From Saccoglossus kowalevskii (Eukaryota; Hemichordata; Enteropneusta; Harrimaniidae), in assembly GCF_000003605.2 (NCBI RefSeq), contig NW_003156251.1, positions 18,618 to 33,349 of the forward strand: a DNA stretch of 14,732 bases, in the 5' to 3' direction. The position numbers and the translations under genes are program-made. Positions 1 to 9,771 of the stretch are shown here, piece by piece. The notes under the pieces were generated by a model. The model searched no databases and was not told where the DNA came from. It saw nothing but the letters and a program-made list of their open reading frames with translations. Each line of letters begins with the position of its first letter. The stretch's first letter is position 1.

Positions 1-485
1 AGCTAGCTTTCTAGGTGATGTTTACATGTACATAGGTAGCTGTCTAGGTGAGGTTCACATGTACATAGGTAGCTGTCTAGGTGAGGTTCACATGTACATA
101 GGTAGCTGTCTAGGTGATGTTTACATGTATATAGCTAGCTTTCTAGGTGAGGTTCACATGTACATAGGCAGCTGTCTAAGTGATGATTATATGTATAAAG
201 CTAGCTGTCTAGGTGATGTTTACATGTATATAGCTAACTGTCTAGGTGATGTTATTCTGAAAATAACCAGCTGCCTAAATACTGTTTACCTGCGCAGGTG
301 GCTGTCTGTCTAGATGTTGTTTACATACAGCAAGCTGTCTAGGTGATGTTTGCACTAACATAACAAGCTGTCCAGATGATAGTCATAGTCAGCTGTCTAA
401 GTAGTGTTTACATGTACATAGCTAGCTGTCTAGGCGATGTTTACATGTATATAGCTAGCTGTCTAGGTAATGTTTTCATATTTTA
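1..485. repeat. Minisatellite, 33-bp unit, about 15 copies, truncated by the window edge
   Basis: Units start at 1, 34, 67, 100, 133, 166, 199, 232 and 265 with an exact 33-bp period. Each resembles AGCTAGCTGTCTAGGTGATG followed by a TTTACATGTATAT-like tail. From 298 to 419 the units are indel-rich (about 26-33 bp). Two well-preserved units follow at 420 and 453. Each unit carries small palindromes (AGCTAGCT; ACATGT or ATGTACAT). Because 33 is a multiple of three, the array keeps a 95-codon plus-strand frame open (26-313, repeating an 11-residue motif MYIGSCLGEVH). I read that frame as a by-product of the period, not a gene. Confidence 0.95.
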
Positions 486-839
486 CATGATCAGTTGTCT
501 TCCTTCATTTGCTTGCATCAAGTAAACATTCTTATAACAAATGTATAACCCCAACTGTTTACATTTGAAAGCAGAAACCAATTCAAACAAAATGGGCAGG
601 CGCCTCTCTCCATACAGTAAAGTGCTGATGCATAAATTAGAATGTCATCATACAGCACAAGAATCGAAAAAAAAGACTGATGTAAACAGAAGAAGGCATT
701 CTTTAAAAAATTGTATTTAACGATAGATTTGAATTTGAAAGCATGCATATTTTGTAAGTATTGGGTGTGCACAAAAAAAACTTTGCCACGAGAGCAGAAC
801 TTGGAAAATATCTCATTAGAACTGAAATGAGTACACAGA

Positions 840-842
<3 letters not shown>
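486..842. other. AT-rich non-coding spacer
   Basis: No recognisable gene or repeat. An 84-codon minus-strand frame (518-772) has no family resemblance and low-complexity codon use, and I treat it as chance. Confidence 0.6.
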
Positions 843-928
<86 letters not shown>

Positions 929-930
929 AT
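843..930. repeat. (AAAT)22 microsatellite
   Basis: Twenty-two uninterrupted AAAT units occupy 88 bp, preceded by two extra A bases. Such an uninterrupted run is expected to vary in length between individuals. It may descend from the poly(A) tail of an old retroposed element, but no element body is recognisable on either side. Confidence 0.98.
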
Positions 931-1528
931 GGAAAACTAAAATAAAACAAATATTATAACAATATTTAGACCAGTCATAATATCAATCATAAAATCAGTA
1001 TCTAAAGTTGAGGATATCAACACACGTTCTAGCAATTGAAGGATTCAGGATAATTGGGACTACCTCCTTTTATTGTTACACTGGAGATATTGGTGATGAA
1101 GTACATTACTAGAATGTAACCATCAAGACATATCAAATACAAGTACTTGGCTCCTTGATATAATTTCACTATATGAGAACCTTCTGAGATTACAAAAACA
1201 ATAGGTTCCAATGATAGCTGTATTGTGAACGGCCTTGCTAAATTTGTGAATGAAATCTTTATGTTAAGCACAGATCTACAGGTCCATATGTTGAGTTACC
1301 AAACTATTTATATGGGTATTGTACATTGTTTTCGATGTTTATGTAAATTGACCTTGAATATAGCATATAAGTCATTTTTAGTCAAATAATACGAAAACAA
1401 GTATCAGAAACTGCAGATCGTTGAACTCTAATTATATCAGATAAATAGGGACGATACGCAATATAAAGTTTACCGAATATACTGGAGTTTATTTCAGCGT
1501 CTGAAAATGTATGTTTCTGTCAAATTAT

Positions 1529-1547
1529 AAAAAAAAAAAAAAAAAAA
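1529..1547. repeat. A19 homopolymer
   Basis: Nineteen consecutive A bases follow CAAATTAT. It could be the tail of a retroposed fragment, but no target-site duplication is visible. Confidence 0.95.
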
Positions 1548-2569
1548 CATTTTTCTTTGCATTGCTGCAGTACACTGCTGCATGTTATATCGTTTCATAA
1601 AATCAGGCTACTGTCTCACTTGTGTGACCTTCATGTTTTACATCACCGGAGAGACGTAATCATTATCAGCAATTATATGAGTAAATATGTTGTCGGCATC
1701 ACGAAGCAGATCGTGTCAGGGTTACTATTACAGTGACAGATTGACCCTGAATATGAGAATTAAGCATAAAATGATGGTACTTAATTCGAGACAGTTACAG
1801 AAGTACATGTTTTTGACAACATTCTTCGTTTATGGATGCCATTCTTCCGCTGTGCATGTGGTTCTCATGAACCTCGTATTTCTCTCACTGCTGGATACCA
1901 AACTTCAGTGCGTATCAATTTTCGAAAAAACAACAAAATAGCACGTGTAATCCCGACCCTTAATTGAGCGGTTAACATGCTTTGGCACAGGAATTTTGTT
2001 ATTTACTGCGCACATTACAACAATAATTTCATACAATTCTAATAATGTCAGAATTGTTAGAAGTTACAACCTAATTTAATCTGAGTGAATACTGGTTTAT
2101 TCACCATGACCATGGCAGCACCTACGATTAATCGATGAATCGCGTGGCAATGAAGTCTCTAGAATGAATTGATTTGACAGTGTATTGAATACTTTTTACA
2201 TTTAATTGGATAATGACAAAACGTATATTTAAATATGAGACTATAACCTGAGTTTATATAACTTCTTTGTACGTATTTCACAAATAATCAATCGAACACT
2301 GCTATTATATTTAGAATATAGTAATGGAGGACCATTTTTGGAAGTGGAAATCGAGAGATCGAATTCAAAATGATTATATTGATTTTTCCCGCTAATATGG
2401 CAACAAATTTTGTTGTGATAAAACTGTTTCCCCCTTTTTGTCTATTAGCGCTCCGATTCGCTCATTGACAATGTTATACTTGATGTATATGCATAGCAAA
2501 TATTATACACATTATTTGTTGTGAATCAACAGCATTCAACACTGCTCACTACTTCCTCAACTTAACTTG

Positions 2570-2597
2570 TAAGAGCCAGGACTAGTAGATGCTCTTA
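2570..2597. repeat. Small inverted repeat (TAAGAGC / GCTCTTA)
   Basis: Perfect 7-bp arms at 2570-2576 and 2591-2597 enclose 14 bp that contain the palindrome ACTAGT. It is too short for a microRNA precursor, and no function is assigned. Confidence 0.6.
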
Positions 2598-2737
2598 GCA
2601 AATACCACTGCCCTTATAATTTGAGCATTCATTATTTGGACTGTTCACCATACTGCTCATAGTGTTTGTGTGAGTGTGAACTCACTTTGTGGATCCTACA
2701 GGTTTTTGGCAAAAAATTACAATTTACATCTTATTCA

Positions 2738-2767
2738 GTTTTAATAACAATCATGTTTTAATAACAA
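2738..2767. repeat. Short tandem duplication, 13 bp matched at 17-bp spacing
   Basis: GTTTTAATAACAA occurs at 2738-2750 and again at 2755-2767, separated by TCAT. It looks like a replication-slippage duplication. Confidence 0.85.
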
Positions 2768-2959
2768 TTTCAGGCTGGAGTTAACATCGAATTCCAGATT
2801 GTTGTGTATGACTAAGTAACATAGAGCATTCGTATATAGAGCCTCTGTTATTTGGCTTTGTTTTCTAGCATCATAATATAACCTTTCGTAGTAATGCTTA
2901 TGATTGTGTGTGTTGTTGATTATTACATCGGTTGTATCAAGTTATAATAAATTATGAAT

Positions 2960-3003
2960 AATAATCAAATACCGCAATATTGTGAATTTTAATATTGATT
3001 ATT
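2960..3003. repeat. Small inverted repeat (AATAATCAA / TTGATTATT)
   Basis: Perfect 9-bp arms at 2960-2968 and 2995-3003 are separated by 26 bp. In sequence this AT-rich such palindromes can arise by chance. No element is recognised around it. Confidence 0.5.
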
Positions 3004-3711
3004 TCTTCCCCGGAATATTGTGTGCCGGGATTTTGTCATTTTTTATCTTTTTAGCCGCGATGGACTTTGTTCTACATCCGCCCTAGATCACAGTAGATGG
3101 TTAATTTGAGCGGGTGAATACAATTTTCTGTCTGACATGAATTTTTCAATCCTAAAATAGATTCAAAAATAGTTTCGAAATTAAGATTTAAATTAATATA
3201 TTATCAATGTGTTCTAAAACGAAAAATTTGGTTAAAATAATCTGTCTTCGTGACAATGTGTGTAGTTTTCTTGATTTATTCTGCAGATATCGGTAAAATA
3301 TATTATGGACCCAAGAAATATAGACAGGAAAAAGATGGGGTAATAAACAAAAAAACGTTTATTTATAGTTTAATTATGTACTCAAAATCGACGAATAACG
3401 TGCCAATAGAAACGATGCTAGCTATGGGTAGACCTTGGAATATTAAATTAAACAATAGTATATACCACAAAGCTGACATGCTTCCATGCCTAAGTTCTAT
3501 CAAAACACATTTATGTTATGTTTCATCCTGTTTTTGTCATACGAATAGATCCCATGCCTTCTCACGCCATATTAAAACTGTAAGTACACACCACTATTTA
3601 TAGTAACAAAATGCAGACCATTTGAATTATATTTCGGGTTTATTTACATTTCACTAATTGCCATATAGTCACAAACATAATTAATGTTAAGCATTTAAAT
3701 TATATGTTTTC

Positions 3712-3968
3712 TGATAAAGCTGGGCCTTTAAATATACGAATGTCTTGAAATGTACATTAATTTGTTCCCAAATATGATAACCTCTGTGATGATGACAGTT
3801 ACTGGGCGCAGGGTGTTGAATAGTGAATTTTGTAACCCAATTGGTAATAAGGCTGGACCTTGAAATGTACATATTTGTTGAAATGTACATTATTGCTGTC
3901 CAGATGAGATAACATTTATGGACGATGTCAGTTCAGGGCACAGGGCGTGGAATCGTAAAATGTAAATA
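3712..3968. repeat. Diverged tandem dimer, about 127-bp monomer
   Basis: Monomer 1 (about 3712-3842) and monomer 2 (about 3843-3968) share ordered blocks: an AAAGCTGGGCC or AAGGCTGGACC start, TTGAAATGTACATTA, GATAAC, GATG(A/T)CAGTT, and GGGC(G/A)CAGGG(T/C)GT followed by GAAT. Divergence is considerable, with small indels. No third copy is seen on either side. It may be a piece of a satellite-like or composite element. Confidence 0.8.
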
Positions 3969-4608
3969 TAAACTCAAATTACAACAATTGTCGTATTATT
4001 TATCTTTATTAGTCATAGGTGGTACGAGAGTGTAACAAGAATTAAATGTTAACACTACGTAATAGGTTGGTCACGTCATTGCATTGGCAGCCATGTGTGT
4101 ACAATATTAAGCAGTTACCAGTGGGCTTGCTGCCCCCCCCCCCCTGTGACGAACAAACGTAAATAACGGATATTATTTCTTTCTTTTAGACTATAATTCA
4201 GTGTAATATGAGAACTATACTTGCTTGAATTATATGTTAAGTAGGATATGTTGTCAGCATGGTGTCCACGTGCAATAATGTATACCGGTAAACAGCCACA
4301 GTGATGATTACTATCACCGATTTGTGGGTTTTAGACATAATATATATATTGCATGTATACATTGTGTACTTGTGTTTAGTATATGAAGACGAGGCTGTAT
4401 CATATCAGCTGGTGTCGATTTCTTAAGTGTGCGTACACATACCCGACGGTGCAGTTTGCATGGAAAAGGATATGTGGTAGTTTGCACATACACAATGACG
4501 GGAAATAGTGAGAGAAAGACCTACACTGATTTCATCGATTTATTTTCAAAATTAAATACACAAATTGAAAATAACAAACAGAATTATAAACAAAATTTAA
4601 CTAAAAAC
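3969..4608. other. Non-coding spacer
   Basis: No supportable gene. It contains a C12 run and one CACGTG (4267-4272). A 64-codon plus frame (4429-4623) opens on GTG and has no recognisable content. Confidence 0.6.
4133..4144. repeat. C12 homopolymer
   Basis: Twelve consecutive C bases lie within AT-rich DNA. Its exact length is prone to sequencing error. A C10 run of the same kind occurs at 7593-7602. Confidence 0.95.
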
Positions 4609-4955
4609 CAGAGACAATATTGAATCAGGCAACTACACTAACTAAGTGCTCATGAGAATAAAGAATAACAGACAAAAACAATTATCCCATAATTCAGCAA
4701 ATCGTATTATCTAATTGTCTATTATATTATTTTACTGTTGATAAATACAATTTTATTTAATTATTTCCATTCACTCATACAAACTGAATAATTTAAACAA
4801 ATTTGACAAATGGTTGGAAAAGATTTATATACGCATTTTGCGCTTGAAACTAGATCTTTGCTTAGTTTTTTTTTTTGTAAAGCTGATTCAAAGTTGGAAA
4901 CTAGTGTTTCCTATTCCCAACGTCATTATTACAGAAACGATAACGTTTCAATTCG
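4609..4955. repeat. Dispersed repeat family A, copy 1
   Basis: Homologous, in the same orientation, to 7788-8123. Shared blocks in order include CAGAGACAAT, AACTACACT, GTGCTCATG, CCCATAATT, TTATTTCCATTCA, ATACAAACTGAATAAT, AAACAAATTTGACAAA, GCGCTTGAAACTAGAT and CCCAACGTCATTATTACAGA followed by AACGATAA. The family is unknown to me. No terminal inverted repeat or target-site duplication is obvious. Two overlapping short frames (4810-5004 and 4814-5056) lie on it but show no known protein. Confidence 0.88.
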
Positions 4956-5096
4956 ATCATGTCATGTGTTATCACGAGACAGAAGAGTATTGTTTTGGCA
5001 ATAAATGTGCCGTCATTTCACGAACGTCATTCATTCTGCGGAATTCGACATATTGACGTGAACCAGCCAAAGTGGTACTTATCGAAGCCACCAATG

Positions 5097-5116
5097 ACAC
5101 GTGATTAAGCACGTGT
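5097..5116. promoter_or_regulatory. Candidate tandem E-box, CACGTG-6 bp-CACGTG
   Basis: Two perfect CACGTG sites (5098-5103 and 5110-5115) are separated by ATTAAG and flanked by A and T, so ACACGTG and CACGTGT form 7-bp inverted arms. Paired E-boxes with a spacer of about 6-7 bp are a known arrangement for CLOCK:BMAL1-type bHLH-PAS binding. Function here is inference only. Confidence 0.25.
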
Positions 5117-6146
5117 TACCTGTCAGGGAGGTCTGTATATTTCATTTCCTTTCTATACAGTCTAAATAGTTCCCTCCATAGTATTTGGAAATTAACACTG
5201 CTTGCGTTGACAACATTCTTTTCATAGTTGTTTTAACATGGTTGTTATTTCACTTGACATCTAAGACCGGAAACTCTCATTGTATAGGAGCGAACCATTA
5301 TTTGGTTAAGCTTACGTTTAGGTATGCCATGTAAGAGGGACTGCGATTGCGAATAGTTCCAGAGACTATCTTTACGTATAATATTGTTCATTCTGGCATT
5401 CCCTTGCAAATGAGATTTTCAACCCCTATTGAAATAATAACCCATCCATGGAAACTATCGCCACTTGACACTTTTGACCAGTAAGTCGTACACGTGTTAG
5501 GAATAGCACGATAGATAAAGGTAACCTTATCGTTTTCACATTTTACCACATAAGTTGCTGAACAATTTCAACTCCAAATATGTGTTATATTTCTAATATA
5601 CCTGAAGTTAGAGAAAATTAATGAACGGAAAATGAATTTATTGAAAAAAATGTTTAGTATGTGGAATGTTAGGTCAGACAGATTGCAATGTGAAGGAGGA
5701 TTCCGTGTAACGCTCGAATTAAATTCACTACAAAATATTCGCACACAACTACAGGAGACGTGTAACGCCAAGACATATAGTTCACAATCATTTGCATATT
5801 ACCCTGATTGTATGATGCTCGGATGTGGCTTCCATTTGGAAATTAATCAATTTCAGCACATTCCAATGTGTCAGCTTGTGTTGAACTCACAGCGACGTCA
5901 GTGATTAATAAAAATAATAAACACTATGTTCACTGTTCGCTGATATCTTTAAGAAACTGATCTATATCATCCGACGACACGCGCCTGTCTGTGGATTATA
6001 ACATTAACAGGGAGAGAGAGAGTCACGTATTCGGCAAGCGAAACTGACTCCTCAACAAACTTAAATCTTATAATTTTATTATTAGCGTTTTAAATAAATA
6101 GTACAGAGAATGCACTGGCAAAGAACAGGTCAACGAAAAGACAAAA

Positions 6147-6154
6147 TGACGTCA
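6147..6154. promoter_or_regulatory. Candidate CRE (TGACGTCA)
   Basis: A perfect 8-bp palindromic CREB/ATF site. One such match in 14.7 kb is only mildly unusual. It lies in presumed intron, about 80 bp before the 21-bp minisatellite. Confidence 0.15.
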
Positions 6155-6236
6155 CTTGCACTGAAGCAAAAAAAACTTTTATATTTTTAGGGGGGTAATC
6201 CCTACTGTCCACATGTCGAATGAGATGCATGCATTG

Positions 6237-6378
6237 GAGTACCGCAATGCACCATGGGATTACCACAATGTACCAAGGGAGTACCACAATGCACCATGAG
6301 AGTACTACAATGCACCAAGGAAGTGCAACAATGCACCATGGTAGTACCACAATGCACCAAGGGAGTGCAACAATGCGC
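6237..6378. repeat. Minisatellite, 21-bp unit (6.8 copies) with 42-bp higher-order alternation
   Basis: Units begin at 6237, 6258, 6279, 6300, 6321, 6342 and a partial one at 6363. The consensus is GAGTACCACAATGCACCA followed by TGG or AGG. The 18-21 segment alternates strictly over six units (catgg, caagg, catga, caagg, catgg, caagg), so the true amplified unit was probably 42 bp. The 21-bp period keeps frames open on both strands (6220-6504 plus, 6090-6434 minus). Their repetitive products are by-products, not genes. Confidence 0.95.
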
Positions 6379-7787
6379 ATAGTTTTACATTTATTGCAAT
6401 ATAATAGAGGAAGTGTGTACGAGATATATCCCATACGCTCATCGTTGACTTGCCCTTCAGTTCACACAAGTAGTTCATATGACACTTGTAAACTAATTAC
6501 TTGAATAGGAAACATGTGTACATCTTGTAAACAGTCACGAGAAACATTCACTGCAAGGATTTGATCGACATGATCGAGGTCAAAGGTCATTAGTGAAACT
6601 TTAATTGTGTTCGAGTTCAAAAATTCTTTTCAATACATGTACCAAGCGATACCATTCAAAAATTCTATATTGGAGAGACAGTGACTATAATTGGAATTAT
6701 TTATGAAAATGTTTGAATAATTGTGTTTGATAACTTATTTTAATAAAGAAAATATTATGGTATTATACATCGTGAAAATACTGTTTGGCAACAAACAAAG
6801 AAAAAATTGTGAAATATAAAACGCCAGTTCGCATCAAAGACTTTTACGATAAAATAACATACTAATGTTTTTATCAAGATGCAATCTAAAACAAATATGT
6901 TATTTCAAACAAAATGGCGTGCTTAAAAATACTACAAATAATGCCTTTTCAAAGTTCAAATAAAGATACTAGAGTTACCAAATCATTTGTAATTTTAGTG
7001 AAAATCAGTCGCCATTCAAGATGTATGTATTGCACTCATATATTTACAAATAATGAAAAATGTTCAACATAACAACTGAAAATAAGTTTATTTATCTATG
7101 AACAAAAAAAATCTATGATGATAATACGTAGAAAGACGATAAAGCGGTCAACCAAATACAGTGGGGTTCACTGAGCGGAGATTCGGAGTTGTACAATTCA
7201 ACTGTAGTGCCCAAAGAGCTCCATGATAAACACGTATTTTATTACGCAATAACGCAATCACCAACTCGCATAGCCACCCAACCATCCCACCTATCCACCC
7301 ACACCCAATTTATCTCGAACCAATCAATGGAACCAATTTAATTCACAAAGAATTCAATGATGAACGAATATACAGCTTAATTCTCAATTGATTTGAAATC
7401 TTCTTTCTTTATTTTATTTCCGCACTACCAGTTGTCTTTAGGTGCTTTGCAGTTCGGGAATAAACATTTTAGTGACGGTATGAATTCTCAAGCTTTGTTT
7501 TTAGAAGAAAACTATTGAAACACAGATCAGTTATTATACTATGAACGTGTTAACAATGAGTACTACAAACACACGTAAAGTCACGTGATATACCCCCCCC
7601 CCACCTTAACCAATCAATGGATTGAACCACGTGGAGACACACGTAACGACGGAAGTCACAATCCCCACTATCGACATGCGGTGACATTCGAATGACAATG
7701 TGTAAAATAAAATAAGTGACCGAAAAATAACAATGTACATTGCCGTACACTCAAAGTCAATCAGTATTGAATGAAGCCAAAACTCTA
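6379..7787. other. Non-coding AT-rich stretch
   Basis: No supportable gene. It contains a perfect DR1 motif (6577-6589), a pyrimidine-rich CCACCCA-type low-complexity patch (about 7272-7308), a C10 run (7593-7602) and two CACGTG sites (7582-7587, 7628-7633). TTCAAAAATTCT occurs twice within about 45 bp (near 6616 and 6657). Confidence 0.55.
6577..6589 (+). promoter_or_regulatory. Candidate nuclear-receptor DR1 element
   Basis: AGGTCA-A-AGGTCA is an exact direct repeat of the nuclear-receptor half-site with a 1-bp spacer, the form bound by RXR, HNF4 and COUP-TF dimers. A full 13-bp consensus match is unlikely by chance in this AT-rich DNA. No chromatin or conservation evidence is available, so its role as an intronic enhancer is inference. 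Confidence 0.35.
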
Positions 7788-8123
7788 CAGAGACAATTCA
7801 ATATATTAAAACAGGGAACTACACTTACTGAGTGCTCATGGGAATAAAAATAACACACAAAAAACAGTTGCCCCATAATTTAGCAAATCATATTTTGAAT
7901 TGTCTAAGTTTTAAACATTCCGTTATTTCATTATTTCCATTCAATTATACAAACTGAATAATTAAAACAAATTTGACAAACGGTTAGAAAAGATCTACCG
8001 TTAATATACTCATTCTGCGCTTGAAACTAGATTATTGCTTTGTTTTTTTGTAAAGCCGATTCAACTAGTGTTTACTAGTCCCAACGTCATTATTACAGAA
8101 ACGATAAAGCGACGATTCAATTC
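7788..8123. repeat. Dispersed repeat family A, copy 2
   Basis: Direct-orientation homologue of 4609-4955, 3.2 kb away, differing by many substitutions and several small indels. The clear similarity spans CAGAGACAAT (7788) to the region after CCCAACGTCATTATTACAGA. Weak resemblance may continue to about 8250 (TTATCACG, later GAATTC), matching about 4970-5050, but I cannot confirm it by eye. Confidence 0.88.
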
Positions 8124-9768
8124 AAAACTCTACATTCAAATGAATTTCTAACTTGTCCTAAATGTTATGTCGGACATAAATAAGACGTGTTAGGAAGAAT
8201 GTCCGTGTATTTATCACGCGTTATTTTGCCAATTTTTCAGAATTCAATACGTATTTAGTTTAATGTTGCCGTTGTTACCACCCACGATGTTTCCTGGAAC
8301 ACAGCTACTCCGACCAAAAGTCGTTGGTGCAAATCACTGCATATTCTACATGTATAGACTCGAAAAAACTTAGCAGGTTTTGTGTTAAGATATTGTTACA
8401 GCGAATCGTGTGGACAACTTGATACTTTGCTGTGTATAGGACTATATTGGAACGTGGCGTTGCGCGATGTTAGAACATCATACTGCATCTATTTGTGTTT
8501 CCAAATATAACATCTAATCGTTATATTTCATTTAAAATGGATGATAAGATTTCTGTGAATGAATACTGAAATATTTGCTGCAAGGATTTTATTTTATGAA
8601 GAATCATACGATAATGCAATATTAAAAATGTATTTAAGCGTATTCATGTTCATGCAATATACTTAATCAAACACCAATTTTGAGTAGTTTCATAGTTATT
8701 TGCATATTATTACACCTACGTATCTTGTATAGCGTTCTCCAATCTGAGAATAATGTTATAGTGACTTCGCTGAACCATTATCCAGTTCCGCTCTGAGCAG
8801 TAATTGTACACTCGCTACTACTTAACTCAAGTAGGACTGACTGCTGTCCGTACAAGCAGTAACACAACATTCCATATGATATATGGCCAACATTAATCTC
8901 AACATTAATCTCAACAATACAAAGCTGACATCAGAACAAACAAGGCGCTCGTCGAGAAGAATCCCGTAATTAATTTGCTGACAGTAATACCCTACAAACG
9001 GTCCTCGAAAATAAATGTGTGATACGCCAGTGAACATGGAGAGTGTTGCAAGTTGAAGTCAATTTGAAATGACGAATTGGCACGACTTCCTCTCACATAG
9101 CTGGGCGTTATACGTGCTTCGCTAAATAAGAACACATGTTACCAATGTGACCGGTGTTCGAATTACTTCTTTTCTGGCGGAGTGTGTAAAACAGAGTTTG
9201 GGTTAGTGGCCTTGTGATAGCTATGGGGGCGATAGGGTCGGATGTCACGGAAGATCGGGTATCGACGATGTATCGCATGGCGTATATTAAGGCACCCACG
9301 TACCTTCCAATGTAAACCCGTTTACGGGCTTTTAGACAGATAAATCCTATTTAACAAATCCACGCTATGTATTATAAAACAGTTAAATAGAAGTGAACAG
9401 TTGACATTTGACGCTAAGTAAGAGAGATTGTATGTTTACATTATTACAAGTTTATATTCTCTCTAAACACTTTAAACAAAAACATTTGATGTCATGGTCG
9501 AATTTTTCGTGCACTGCGTTCCATCAAATATGGAGAGACATTTTGTTTACGGAGAAATACTATACTTTAAATTGGTGACATTGTGATGTATTAGTAGACA
9601 CTGGTTTTGATCTTATTGTAACAGCAGGACGTTTCCTCTTTATTGATCATCCAATATTTTTAATGAAAATTTACCATGGGAACAAGACAGTAATTTATTC
9701 ATCACGACTGTTAAATATTTGTGTTTCATTCATTCTTATAACATAAACAGTTGATATGTTAAACCTAC
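8124..9768. other. Non-coding stretch next to exon 1
   Basis: No supportable gene. It holds a short tandem repeat (8889-8916) and an 8-bp inverted repeat AATATAAC / GTTATATT near 8500. A somewhat GC-richer patch lies at about 9100-9330 and includes a small CCCG-TTTA-CGGG hairpin. The minus-strand frames 8822-9037 and 9108-9299 have no recognisable product. No second SVEP1-like exon is visible. Confidence 0.55.
8889..8916. repeat. Short tandem repeat, AACATTAATCTC x 2.3
   Basis: Two perfect 12-bp units (8889-8900 and 8901-8912) are followed by AACA. A simple slippage duplication. Confidence 0.9.
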
Positions 9769-9771
9769 CTC
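9763..9771 (-). other. Splice donor of exon 1 (GAG|GTAGGT)
   Basis: Read on the minus strand, the exon ends in GAG and the intron opens with GTAGGT, close to the animal donor consensus. The cut leaves 501 coding bases (phase 0). Reading through would add only ten residues (VGLTYQLFML) with no VWA similarity before a stop at 9736. The break in homology therefore falls at this donor. Confidence 0.85.

Larger units (their letters stand above)
931..3711. other. Non-coding AT-rich intronic stretch
   Basis: About 2.8 kb without a supportable gene. It holds an A19 run, two small perfect inverted repeats and a short direct duplication, listed separately. The longest frame (3250-3603, plus, 117 codons, opening on GTG) shows no domain, no signal peptide and no flanking splice context that I recognise. 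Confidence 0.6.
4956..6236. other. Non-coding stretch with candidate bHLH and CREB-type motifs
   Basis: No supportable gene. A 90-codon ATG frame (5632-5904, plus) has no recognisable domain, no splice context, and an overlapping open frame on the other strand. The stretch contains a tandem E-box palindrome, another CACGTG (5491-5496), a short GA run (about 6010-6022) and a perfect CRE (6147-6154). Confidence 0.55.
1..9768 (-). other. Probable first intron of the SVEP1-like gene (partial, runs off the left edge)
   Basis: This is inferred. The donor at 9768 opens an intron on the minus strand. I looked for the expected next VWA block (a hydrophobic strand followed by a TDG motif) and for cysteine-rich sushi or EGF exons in the minus-strand reading of 1-9768 and found none. 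Everything here is AT-rich, repeat-laden and without a convincing coding exon, so intron 1 is probably at least 9.7 kb. A diverged or very short exon, or a nested gene, could have been missed by eye. Confidence 0.55.

Noticed and set aside
26-313. 95-codon plus-strand frame with an 11-residue repeat
   Set aside because: It is produced by the 33-bp minisatellite period. There is no signal peptide or domain, and the repeat decays with indels just beyond it.
3250-3603. 117-codon plus-strand frame
   Set aside because: It opens on GTG, is in AT-rich DNA, and has no recognisable domain or splice sites.
5632-5904. 90-codon ATG frame (contains GFRVTLELNSLQNIRTQLQE)
   Set aside because: No known family is recognised, there is an antisense open frame over the same DNA, and no promoter or splice context is seen. 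It is the best of the small frames but not supportable alone.
6090-6504. Overlapping repetitive frames on both strands (MHHGSTTMHQGS-like and the antisense equivalent)
   Set aside because: Both come from the 21-bp tandem repeat. Open frames on both strands at once argue for a period artefact.
9100-9330. Possible tRNA or SINE B-box (GTGTTCGAATTAC near 9152)
   Set aside because: There is no matching A-box at the right distance and no cloverleaf could be drawn.
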